Of a stretch of DNA of 64,000 nucleotides, positions 34,145-44,289 are shown piece after piece. The first letter of the stretch is position 1; each line of letters starts with the position of its first letter. The DNA comes from Blasia pusilla. Lineage: Eukaryota; Marchantiophyta; Marchantiopsida; Blasiales. Location of the stretch: positions 19,902,001 to 19,966,000 of the forward strand of contig CM114272.1 in NCBI GenBank assembly GCA_050084515.1, in the 5' to 3' direction. The translations under genes were made by a program, and so were the position numbers. The notes below the pieces were generated by a model. The model was not told the DNA's origin. It saw only the letters and a program-made list of their open reading frames with translations, and ran no database searches.

Positions 34145-35639
34145 GTGGACAGTGGTGGTTTCACATGGAGTGGATTTAGGTATCGGCTACCTTTTCCACT
34201 TCCGACGGTTGATGAAGAGGAGGACAAGGGTGTTCCAATCATCGAGTCTTCTACGTTGTTATCGAGTGTTGCAGCTCCATTGATTTGGGACATGGACGAG
34301 ATATATGGGGCCATGAAGGGCCCATGACGATACTCGGATGCAGTGGGCACCATTGAGTTGGAGGACTTTATGCACGAGTTTGATATATGGTGTGATATGC
34401 AGATGTTGCAGAACGCCACGTTGTTTACACCCTTCTTGGCTTGGAAGGGGTTGTTTCAGCACTTGGAGGGACCACCCATGGATGATTACCATGAGTTTAG
34501 GAAGGACCATGTTGCTAAGATTGAGGCGTGGAGACAATATTGGTCTCCAAGCTATGTGTCTATCACCCATGGTGGTATTGGTAGTAGTGCTCGTACTATG
34601 CCAGCCAACCCGACGTTGAGTGGTACGAGTACGAGCCGGAGTGGGGGTACCAGTGGAGGTACCCATGGAGGTACCAGTGGGGGTACTAATGGAGGTACTA
34701 GTGCCCCACCATCGTTTAGCCTGGTTGCAGAGTTCTTCAAGAGGTTGAAGAGAAGAACTATCAGGGAGTGAAGATAGAGAAGTTGAGGAGTCTTCAAGAA
34801 TTTGAGCGAAAGACTGGTGAGAGTCTTCGTGAGGCATACACTTGTATGCGACGCTTGATTTCAGTTACCCATGGTGTGACTGAGGCTCAAGCAGTCCAGT
34901 TTTGGTATGGGATCTTTGACAGAGAGTTACGCGTAGGGTACGTGATGCTACTCTTATGAGTGATGATTCACCCACATTGACCCATGTGTTTGCTCTATCT
35001 GAGAAGATTGAGCTTAACATGGTAAAGGAAAGAGTGGTGACATCCGCATTCAATAGGGATACAACTACTACTTCTTGTGTTCAGCAGCCCACCTCACAGT
35101 CTCGTAGTATTGGTGGTGGTAGTAGTAGTGGGAGTCGTGGAGGGTACACACGACCTCAGTCACGTCCTAGAGGGACACTTGCGAAGAGACCATTGCCTTC
35201 ATTTGCTGCCTCGCAGCAAGGACAGTCATATTGGACATGTGGAGGTGATAATGTTAGGAATTTTTGTCCCCAAGAGGATGGGAGACGGACTTTGGAGGAT
35301 GGGCCTCAGTCCGCCCCAAATAAGTGTGATCATTGCGGGAGACCAAGTCATCCTCGAGAGCGTTGCTTTGATCTTCATCTAGAGTTGAGATCAGGCCGCG
35401 GCCGTGGTGGAGTAGCTCCAAGATGCCGAGGTGGTAGAGGTGGACCAGTGGTTGGAGAGCCTACGGTGGCCATCCCTACCACTACGACAGAGTCAGCTAC
35501 GGCTGCCAGGATTGAGCAGTTAGAGCAGAAGTTGGCTACTATGGCTGGTATCCAGCATAGATCAGGTTCGGGAGCAGGGGCTTCCACCTCTTATGGAGGG
35601 GATGATCTCTCTTATAAGCAAGTGCAAAGCCTGAGTTGA
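34145..35639 (+). pseudogene. Copy C Gag
   Basis: The capsid-like N-terminal part has VGTIELEDFMHEFDIW, FLAWKGLFQHLEGPPMDDY and a GGTS/GGTH repeat (34630-34710). After two frameshifts (about 34770 and 34950) comes ESLREAYTCMRRLISVTHG and then the nucleocapsid. One knuckle is degraded (YWTCGGDNVRNFC) and one is perfect: CDHCGRPSHPRERC at about 35326-35367, C-x2-C-x4-H-x4-C. An Arg/Gly-rich stretch and a short coiled coil (ARIEQLEQKLATMAG) end it. Gag would package element RNA. Confidence 0.8.
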
Positions 35640-36216
35640 GGCATCGGCTGCGATTCTGAGAGGAGCCACTCGAGCGTCAGAGCCACCTGGTGTCATTGTG
35701 GAGTTGGACCCACAGAGGGGTGAGGCTGGGAGGCAGGCTAGGCTTCTCCAGTCATTCTTGTTGTCTGAGGTGCTTAGGACTCCATCCATGGTTCCTACGC
35801 ACCCTATTGAGCCGATAGTGGAGACTGAGGCATCTACATCGCGTGTAGTAGACATGGATGCAACATCCAATGCAGTATTGCGGATGACAACTTCAGTGTT
35901 GGGATCCCCATTGTTTTCGGCCACGGAGCTGATGGCTTTAGGAGTTGACTTAGCTCTTGTATTTCAGCTAGCAGCCACGTTGTGTGAACGTGGGGGTGTT
36001 ACTGCTACACATGCTGAGGTGGATGAGGGTGTTGCGGTGAAGCGACCCTCTATGTCAGGTGTAGCATTGAGTATCAGTCTTACTTGGCAGGTAGCAGCGG
36101 CGAAGATGGATGCATTACTAGCCCGGCCAGCCATTGATTGTGAGAGGCTTATACCTGGTGTATGTATGTTGGACAACCGGAGTGGGATATTCCGATTGGT
36201 GAGTCCTACATGACAT
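35640..36216 (+). pseudogene. Copy C Gag-protease spacer
   Basis: The open frame 35698-36213 is shared with copies A and B (QARLLQSFLLSEVLRTPSM, PLFSATELMALGV, QLAATLCERGGVTA, VCMLDNRSGIFRLVSPT). It has no named domain. Its conservation across three copies indicates it is an original element part, perhaps a protease N-terminal extension. Confidence 0.6.
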
Positions 36217-36534
36217 GTGTATAGACCAGATAGAGTCTTGTTAGACTCTGGTGCCCAACCTTTGATGTTGGGAAAGGCGGCATGTATTGGTTTGGGTATT
36301 CGGAGGGCAGAGCTTGAGCCTTGCCCATTCCAGATTCAAACATCACTTGGAGGAGCCAATGATAGGTCTCAATTCATGACACGGGAGAAGTTTTATTTAC
36401 ACTTGAGACCAGATCATGCGACTGATAGCTCCCAATTGGGAGTACCTGCGGTAGTCACATCAGCCGAGTCGTATGATGTACTAGTAGGAGGAGCAGTATT
36501 GTACCCGATGGGTTTTCGGATGGATTACTGGTGA
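36217..36534 (+). pseudogene. Copy C aspartic protease
   Basis: A retropepsin-like domain. VLLDSGAQPLMLGKA holds the catalytic Asp (codon 36244-36246), and later SAESYDVLVGGAVLYPMGF gives the conserved hydrophobic-Gly segment. About 105 residues is a normal length. A TGA (about 36532) ends the frame, and the sequence to the methyltransferase continues with shifts. It would process the Gag-Pol polyprotein. Confidence 0.8.
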
Positions 36535-36691
36535 GACAACGTCTTATAGACCTGGTTGGCAGTCCGGGGATGGACGTATGAGCCAAGTTCCTGTGAGATT
36601 TATTTATGGGGCTTGATCAAGAGGGTCTTCCCCAACAGTGTTAGCATCTGTGGCTGGTTTTAGTGGAGTAGTCACTTGGCCATGAGACTTT

Positions 36692-37960
36692 TTGGAGGGT
36701 AATGTTTCTGCTATGGATTCTCCTGTGCATGAGGAGGTAGAGGAGGTCCCTATTTTTGCAGAAGTAGCATCCTCATCGTTGAATGTGTCACTTTGGAGTT
36801 TAGGCGGTGCACTACGGCATGAGGCTGATCGCCTAGTGCAGGAGGCTTGGTGTGAGGCTGTTATACCTCACGAGGAAGAGAAGGCCCCACGGCGGACTCC
36901 TACTTCTGGTCCAGTTGGGTTATCCCCTTTGGATACTACACCCATTGTATGGCAGTATCCGCCAGAGGGCATTTGTGTGTTAGATCTCTTTGGTGGGATT
37001 AGCACTGGTTTGGCTGTAGTGTTGCAGGCCGGTATTCCTGTGCGGAGATACGTGTATGTGGAGCGAGATGAGACGGCCCAGAGAGTCTCATCCCGACATA
37101 TTGGTCAGTCGATACGGAGATATCCTGAGTTGTTTCCGCCATGAGCTATTTGTGGGTACCAGCATGCTTTGCCGTCACACATTGCATTGTTGGGGGCGCA
37201 GGACCTTGAGAGGGTTGGTCCTGTGGATTTGGTGATTTCTGGATGGCCATGTCAGGGTCATACACGTGCTGGTCGTGGTGAGGGATTACACGACCCTAGG
37301 TCTCGATTGTTTTGGGAGATGTTACGGGTGTTACAACATCTTCAGGTTCATCAAGCACGTGCTCCAACTTACATTCTGGAGAACATTCCATTGTTGGGTG
37401 ACACTTGAACCCGGATGATGGCGAGTGTTCATGAGGTGCGGTCTTGGATTGGACCAGCGGTGTTGTTGGATGCAGCGCGAGTTGGCTTGCGTGCACATCG
37501 TCCATGCTTGTGGTGGACAAACTTGTTGCCTAGGGAGGTTCTAAGTCGAGCATATGATGCAGTGCAGCGGGATCCTTGCCTTACAATGGATAGTATCTTG
37601 GATACTGGGCGACTTTCTCAAGTGGTGAGGGTTATTGATCAGTCACCCATGGCAGTGGTGAATTGTGTGGGCCAGCCTAGGATGGCACTACCCACATTTG
37701 TGAGTTTTCCCTTGTCACATGCCTACAGGGAAGGTAGTCCCGGGCTTGTATGGGATTCTCATGTGCGACAGTTGGTGGAGCCTAATGTTGATGAGAGAGA
37801 GGGTGCGATGGGATTTGCTACTGGTGTGACAGCGGTTGCTTCCATTTCTGAGGCTTCACGACGTCATGTGTTGGGTCAAGCCATGGACGTGAATTGTTTG
37901 ACTTGGATTTTGAGTCTTGGTATGGCCGAGCAGTGTCGACTTCGGACTATGTCTGTGGGT
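36692..37960 (+). pseudogene. Copy C DNMT3-like cytosine-5 DNA methyltransferase domain
   Basis: Motif I, CVLDLFGGISTGLAVVL (about 36978-37022), binds S-adenosylmethionine and is followed by YVYVERDETAQ. Motif IV, LVISGWPCQGHTRAGRG, keeps the catalytic Pro-Cys (Cys codon 37250-37252). The DPRSRLFWEMLRVL helix is typical of DNMT3-type enzymes, and motif VI reads ILENI (about 37375). Then VLLDAARVGLRAHRPCLWWTN resembles motif VIII, and EREGAMGF...HVLGQAMDVN resembles the DNMT3 C terminus with motif X. Only two TGA stops (about 37142 and 37406), both at likely CGA codons, interrupt it. It sits between protease and RT in the polyprotein. The DNMT3 rather than DNMT1/CMT assignment rests on these motifs. 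Confidence 0.85.
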
Positions 37961-38159
37961 CTTCCATCCCTTGTAATGAGCTCGATGGCTACTGGGACGA
38001 TAGAGGCATCGGTTGGGGGCGAGGAGAGTAGTATTTTGCATCCTTGGAGTAAATGGGATGTAATGGCTGGGCATGTGGAGTTGGTTGCTCATGCTGGTGG
38101 AGGAGTTATTTGCTCAGATGATGGTGTAGCTAAGGGTGTACCATCTTGTGGGGGGGTGA

Positions 38160-39190
38160 GCGACCAATGGCATCGTCCTCTCCCTCTAGTGTGCCAGTGG
38201 AGGAGACTTGGGAGCCATTACTTGGGCCCAAGCTTACGGGAGGTGAGAAACGACGCTTGACACAATTCCTACGTGCTTATAGGAGTTGTTTTGCCTTTAG
38301 CATGAAGGAGTTGGGTGCTCTAGTTGGATCCGGTATACGGATTGATTTGGCTAGTTATACGCCAATCTTCCGTCATCCCTACCGATATAGTGATATGGAG
38401 AGGGACATGATTCAGAGTAGGACATTGGACCTTTTGGAGGTTGGATTAGTGGAGTTGTCGCATGGAGAGTATGCATCAGCCACTATCATGCGTGCTAAAA
38501 AGGATATGCATGGCAACTACACGGATAGGCGGATGTGTGGAGATTACCGTCCTATCAATCAGCAAACCAAGGCCGATAGGTATGCCATGCCTACACCTGA
38601 GGAGATCTTTGATGTGGTGGGATAGGCAAAGATTTTCAGTACTTTGGATCTTCGGGCATGATACCATCAATTGCCGATTCGGGAGAGTGACAAGGCCAAG
38701 ACTGCATTTTGGGGTGTCAACTCTCATGGCAAGGATTGCTTGTACCAGTGGAAATTCTTACCCTTTGGGTTGAAGAATGCACCTGCCGAGTTTCAGAGAG
38801 TGATGGGGCGGGATCCTAGCGAGGGGTTGGATTTTGTTCAGTGTTACATTGATGATATCTTTGTGTTCAGTAACACGGTGGAGGAGCATCAGATACATTT
38901 GCAGATAGTGTTTGAGCGGTTGAAAGCTCATGGTCTACGTTTGCATCCAAGAAAGTGTAAGTTCTTCCATGAGGATGTTGAGTACTTGGGTCATGTGATC
39001 TATCCAGGTGGTTTGGGAGTTCAGCAAGCAAAGGTGGAGGCTATTGCACTTATTCCGCGTCCGGTAGATGTGAGTAGAGTTCGGGCATTCATGGGATTGG
39101 CAAACTACTATCGGAGGTATGTGGAGGGATTTAGTGCTATGGCAAAGCCTTTGAACCAATTTCTGAAATCAGATCAAGAGTGGCACTAGG
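38160..39190 (+). pseudogene. Copy C reverse transcriptase
   Basis: Gypsy RT in order: SHGEYASATIMRAKKD, RMCGDYRPINQQ, IFSTLDLRA, LPFGLKNAPAEFQRVMG, and the active-site YIDD (38845-38856), then YLGHVIYPGGLGVQ and VRAFMGLANYYRRYVEGF. A TAG (about 38623) and a TGA (about 38659) interrupt an otherwise open frame, and a frameshift joins it to the methyltransferase. The REWEPLLG-like start (EETWEPLLGPKL) is shared with copy B. Confidence 0.9.
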
Positions 39191-39660
39191 GAGATGATCA
39201 GGAGAGAGCTTTTGTGGAGCTTAAGGCCCAGTTGGTGGCGGCGCCTATCTTGAGGAGACCAATCAGAGGGCGCCCATTTCAGTTACACATTGATTGTAGT
39301 AGGTTGAGACTTGGAGCGGTGTTGACACAACATGATGATGAGCACATGGAGTTTGTGGTGGCCTATGCAAGTCGTTTGAATAATGCAGCAAAGTCGTGCT
39401 ATAGTTCATATGAGGGAGAGTGCTTGGCAGTAGTGTGGGTTGTGGCACATTTTAGGTGTTACTTGTTTGGCACATAGTTTACCCTTGTTACTGATCACCA
39501 GCCACTCAAGTGGTTGATGGAGTCTGACAAGCTTATAGGGAAGCTTGCACGGTGGGCTCTTATCTTACAGGAGTATGACTTCCAGGTGGTACATAGACAT
39601 GGAGTTGCCAACCTTGATGGTGATGGGTTGAGTAGGAACCCATTTACTAGCCAACAGGAT
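39191..39660 (+). pseudogene. Copy C RNase H
   Basis: FQLHIDCSRLRLGAVLTQ, then EGECLAVVWVVAHFRCYLFG and TLVTDHQPLKWLMESDKL, and VVHRHGVANLDGDGLSRNP give the usual gypsy RNase H order. Stops at about 39187 and 39475 (the latter at a likely CAG) are the only breaks. It degrades the RNA strand of the RNA-DNA hybrid. Confidence 0.85.
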
Positions 39661-41160
39661 GCAACTGGGGCTAGATGGCATAGCGAGGTTGATGAGGAGA
39701 TGGTGCCAAGTTGGCATGCATCCGCCTTTTTATGTTGGTTAGGGATGGACTCTAGTATGGAGGACCACATGACATCTTACTCTAGTCAGAGGGTAGATGG
39801 CCAACCTTCAGATTCTAAGGTTGGAGATGGTGGTACGGATCAGCGTGATATTCATGATGATGCGTTGGTGTTGGAGATCCTACGGACCAGTAGGGTGCCA
39901 GACATAGTGAGTGCCAAGGAGCAAGACCGTGTTCTTCAACGTGCTAAGAGGTATCGATTGGAGGAAACACATATTCTCCGTGTGTGGGAGGATGGTAGAG
40001 TACAAGTAGTGCCGTATTTGGCTCAGAGAGAGCGCATTGTGCGACATGCCCATGAGGAGTTGGGATATTTTGGGGTAAAGCGTACGTATAGCTTACTCCT
40101 TGGTCATTATTGGTGGCGTGGCATGCATACTCAGGTGCAGCAGTTGGTGTCACGTTGTATGGTTTGTGACCGGGTGAGGGCATCATTCAATGCCCCTCCA
40201 CCCGCGATTACACCCTTGCCTATTATGGGGTTGGATTCTTTGTTGGAGTGTGGACTTTTTGGGACCGTTACCGTTGGTATGCGACATCATGGATATGTGT
40301 TGGTGATGGTGGAGCACTTCTCCAAGTGGATTGAGTTGGTGGCATTACGACAAGGCAAGTGAGGAACGGCGTCGCGTTTCTTGATAGAGTGCTTAGTCAT
40401 TTTGGTGCACCAACCTGAAGTCTTTGACCGACCAGGGTATAGAGTTTGGGGTGAATTTCAGGTCTTGTGTGACAAGGCGTTGATTGATCATCAGACCACG
40501 TCTCAAGATCATCGAGGCGGATGGTTTGGTTGAGCGTGTGGTTGATTGGTGAAATTAAACCCATACAGTGAAGAGGGCATTGCGCAAGTATGGCTCTGAA
40601 GGGCATCTTGGAGATTGGGATATTCAATTGCCATGGTTAGCCATGGGGTATAGGTTCAGTCGCCAAGCATCCTTGGCTTCCTTCTCACCTTATTTTCTCT
40701 TATACGGCCGAGATCCAGACTTCCTTCTCACCTTAGCGGACAATTGCGGCAATTGTCGGGAGTCTAGTGAGGTGGTGAACCTTGATGACCCAGAGATGTG
40801 GATGAGGGTGTATTCTCAGCGGGCACAACTCTTTCGGAGAGTTATGCCAACAGCCTTTGAGAATCTTGCCATTGCTCAACATAGAGATACGTTGCGGTAT
40901 GCAACCATTCGGGATGGAGGTTATCGACCTTCGATTCGTAGGTTCCATGTGGGGGACTATTTCTATTTGCAGCAGATTGCACCGACAACCTTGGATGTGA
41001 CGGCAGGCCGCACTATTTTACGAATGCGCGAGGTGTTAGCTTCTGGAGTTCTCATGTTGGAGGGTCGTGATGGAGTTGTTTGGAAGGACCATGTGCGTAA
41101 TTGTGCGCCATGTCATCTTCCAAATGTGGATGATACTGTTGACCCAAGCTTAGCCATGAT
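39661..41160 (+). pseudogene. Copy C integrase
   Basis: The HHCC zinc-binding domain is intact: HAHEELGYFGVKRTY...HTQVQQLVSRCMVCDRV (about 40045-40170). The DDE core is damaged. The first-Asp segment is shifted (LLECGLFG instead of ILDFVGPL), YVLVMVEHFSKWIELVAL is clear, and the second Asp (DQGIEF near 40435) is in another frame. The C-terminal part (40568 onward) has LPWLAMGYRFSRQASLASFSP, VGDYFYLQQ and LMLEGRDGVVWKDHVRNCAP, then the PHD finger. No chromodomain is present. Confidence 0.85.
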
Positions 41161-41170
41161 ACGTGCTAGC

Positions 41171-41321
41171 TTGAGGTGCATGTTGTGTGGGTGCATTGGT
41201 AACGCTTGCGCATGTATCTTTGGTGTGTGATCAGTGTTCTAGGGGTTGGCACATGATGTGTTTGACTCCACGTATGGATGTTGTTCCTACTGGAAGGTGG
41301 GTTTGTCCTCAATGTATTTAG
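41171..41321 (+). pseudogene. Copy C PHD finger at the integrase C terminus
   Basis: The integrase frame continues into LRCMLCG (Cys codons 41177-41179 and 41186-41188). After a one-base frameshift it reads LVCDQCSRGWHMMCL, then a 14-residue spacer ending in TGRWV, and CPQCI before a TAG at 41319-41321. The combined pattern is C-x2-C-x(about 11)-C-x2-C-x4-H-x2-C-x14-C-x2-C with the invariant Trp two residues before the seventh Cys, a textbook C4HC3 PHD finger. In the host such fingers read the histone H3 tail. Confidence 0.85.
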
Positions 41322-41502
41322 GAGAGGTAGATGACTTGATCTTTTCATGATATGGATTACAGATGTGCGACTAACGATGGGGCAACCTAGCACCCGGCCT
41401 TATGATTCGTGCACCCACGAAGGTATATAGCATGTAGTAGATGTATGGGGCTACCTGGGATTTAGAGGGACCTAACCGCCAGTTAGGGGGGGCGAGTTGT
41501 AG

Positions 41503-42062
41503 TATACTTATGTTTGTGGATGCTCTCGTCTATGTTATGTATGTATGTATGTGAGTATGGTATGTCAGCGATGTATGTTGTATGACGATGTGGATTCGCA
41601 CGATAGTTGTCATGACCATACGGATTATGTCGTAGAGTATAGTGTGCTAGTAGAGGCCATACCTTATGTAGGACCGTAGTGGCTAGGTAGAGATGCGATT
41701 TCATACATAGGATTGGGGGTGACTTTCCCAATAGGGCCATCTCTTAGGTTGGAGGATATAGTGTGAAGTGCATCCAAAGAACAGTCAGTTCTTTGAGTTG
41801 AGCCTGTTGCGTTGGGAGTTAGCCTTGGTTGTGAGTAGAGCTCTTGGCTATGGTGTATCCCGCAAGCTTCGACCTAGATTCTCCCATCATGAAGTGGGTT
41901 TGGCTCGATTGTATGTGATTCTATACGTGTTTTATGACAGTAGGTCTTTCACAGATTTCAGTTATGGTACACTTATGTTTGTGGATGCTCTCGTCTATGT
42001 TATGTATGTATGTGAGTATGGTATGTCAACGATGTATGTTGTATGACGATGTGGATTCGCAC
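41503..42062. repeat. 100-bp direct repeat, two copies 460 bp apart, downstream of copy C
   Basis: The blocks 41503-41603 and 41963-42062 both read ACTTATGTTTGTGGATGCTC, TCGTCTATGTTATGTATG, GTGAGTATGGTATGTC and ATGACGATGTGGATTCGCAC with few differences (one extra GTAT in the first). The sequence after GATTCGCAC differs. A similar GATGTATGTTGTGTAACGATGTG tract lies next to the LTR of copy E, so this is probably part of the element 3' region. Confidence 0.75.
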
Positions 42063-42069
42063 AACATAC

Positions 42070-44270
42070 GAGAGCTTTCTTGGTGGTAACACATGGCAAC
42101 AAAATAATTAAATATAATCAATGAATGAAAGGGGTGGAAACATTATTTATCTTGACGGATGGAGGTGCGTACCCAAGTGTCACGGGAAAAACGCTCTAGT
42201 GTCCAGTAAGGGAGGGGGCTAATAGTGTTGAACATCTTCCCACTTTGAGATAATCTGGCAGAACTTAAATTGTTATCCCCATTATGAAATAATCATATGT
42301 CACTAAATTTTTATTATTCCAAGGTGCGAAAAATACCCATCTAACAATCTCTTACATCACCGAGGGAGATATGAAATTGAGTTATCTCCCAATACGAGAA
42401 AATGTTTTCCTTCATAGAAGAGAAGATACTTGTCAAATACGCCTTGTACCCAACTTCTCTAGGAATCCATTGGAGGAATGGACAACAAACCCAAGTCGTA
42501 TATCTCAACCCCAACACCCCCATCCACCATCTTTCCATCGGCTAAAACCCAAAATCAAATCAAATCCCCCATCTTTCTATATGAAGATGACTCTCTATTT
42601 GGAAATGAAATACAAATATCACAAACAAAACATCTCCGAGTACGAACATTAATGGAGGTCAATCTCGAGCGGACTGGTGGACACCGATCGCTAACACGAT
42701 ATGTACTTGCGACCAAAGAAAAGTAGAAAAGTAAAAGAACTTGCTCAAATAAAGAACTACGGTGATCCACCATATGTCATTCAAGACGATGATATACGGT
42801 GAGGGCACGTGCTCTTGTGTTAGGAATTTATGGAAGTTTTGGGCAAAATCAATTGGAAAAACCAATCTCCTCGTTGGGGAAAAATAAAAATAAAAATTTT
42901 AGCGTGAAAGTGTGTACGGTGTGTTTACAATGTTAGAATCTATATATTAATTGGAAGATGCAATTTTTTGTATTTCTTTGAACTCTTTCAAAAACATTTT
43001 TATCATTTTAAGAGAGTCTTATAAAGATCAGAAAGGAGAGGTACATGAGTTATCGAGAAGGGATATGTTGTATCGTACGGTCCCTTTCGGGTCTTTACTA
43101 GTCACACATGTAGTCTACATGCTTATGATGGAATAGAAATCTAAAATCTCAACTCTACCATGAACGCGATAATCTATATTATAATCTGAGGATTGCTTAT
43201 GACATGATGTCATCTTAAACCCTGCACACATATACATTTCAGGATGGGGGCGTGTATATGCACAGGACCATGCATCGCAACATGCATCGCACGGTTCCTC
43301 ACCACGGGTATTAACTAGTGATATGAAATTCACCAAACGTAGACTTGGAGATCGCTGGATGGGAGTTGCGGTACTCGGCTGCCCACGAACGGAGTTGCGG
43401 CACTCCGTTGCCTACGAACCGAGTGCTGCAATTTTCGGAAAGTACATCACACCCCCATCCCCTTCAATTCACCCACCATTAGGACGTCCCCCTAACCAGC
43501 AGCTGTCCGATTTCACAACTCTAAGTAGTCAATGTACACGTAACGAAGCTCTTTACTCTGGAACGACGTTTACCATGTGGCCTTTGAAGCGTTGAACTTC
43601 CACTCAAGCAAGGAGTTGCGCTATAGGGTCCGGAGTGCATAGCGCAGGAACCTGTTGCGTTGAGACCCCATGCGAGCAAGGACTTGCACTTAAGGGTCCG
43701 GATCGTATAGCGCAAGAATTACTCATCGTCGGCTATGGTCTCTCACGGTTTTTTTAGAAGAACTCTCCACGCGGAAACAAACTGTCGCCGGTTAGGGGGC
43801 GTCATCTTTAGGGCGGCGGTGGAGTGGCAACTCCCATAGGGAGGCGTCGATGTCGAAGTTTGTGTGATTGGATGTCACAGGGGACTATGCCTAAGAATTA
43901 CCCACTATTAGGGCTACTCAAAGCCATCCTACTACCATCACCATAGTTTCTTTCAGCTAGTTTTTTCTACAGTTAGCTTCTAAGCGAGAGGGAAGAAACC
44001 GGAGTGTATGAGATGTCAAATAAAAAAAACACTTTTCAATATCTTCGAATTCTTAATAAAAAATCTCGTCCACTCCCCATAAGGCCTCTTTTTAGTGGTC
44101 TAGTGCGAAAGTGATAAGACGCAACGCCCACCGAAGAGGAAGCCACCCCCTTGTCCAAATGTGGGAACGAAGTTTTCCCGTTCCTCTTTCTTTCCGAATC
44201 GCCGATTGGAAAAAGGCTGAAAAGAATTAGTGGTCTTTTTCTATCTTTTCATCTGGCCGGCAGCGAGAAA
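42070..44270. other. Intergenic, no gene recognised
   Basis: AT-rich sequence. Near 43370-43430 there is a short imperfect GGAGTTGCGG repeat, and near 43600-43710 a doublet of GCAAGGACTTGC/GGTCCGGA words. No protein similarity was recognised. Confidence 0.4.
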
Positions 44271-44289
44271 GCTTCAAAACTCACCCCCG

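Larger units (their letters stand above)
34100..41500 (+). mobile_element. Copy C: best-preserved DNMT-carrying Ty3/gypsy element
   Basis: The internal region runs gag (34145-35639), spacer, protease (36217-36534), DNMT3-like methyltransferase (about 36930-37960), RT (38180-39190), RNase H (39214-39650), integrase (39840-41120) and PHD finger (41171-41321). A G-rich run at about 41485-41492 could be part of the polypurine tract. Only about a dozen stops and frameshifts break an otherwise continuous polyprotein, so it is younger or less mutated than copy B. LTRs were not delimited with confidence. Confidence 0.85.

Noticed and set aside
33768-34837. Minus-strand frames (95-192 codons) opposite copy C gag
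   Set aside because: These are shadows of the plus-strand Gag frame, which has recognisable motifs shared with copies A and B.
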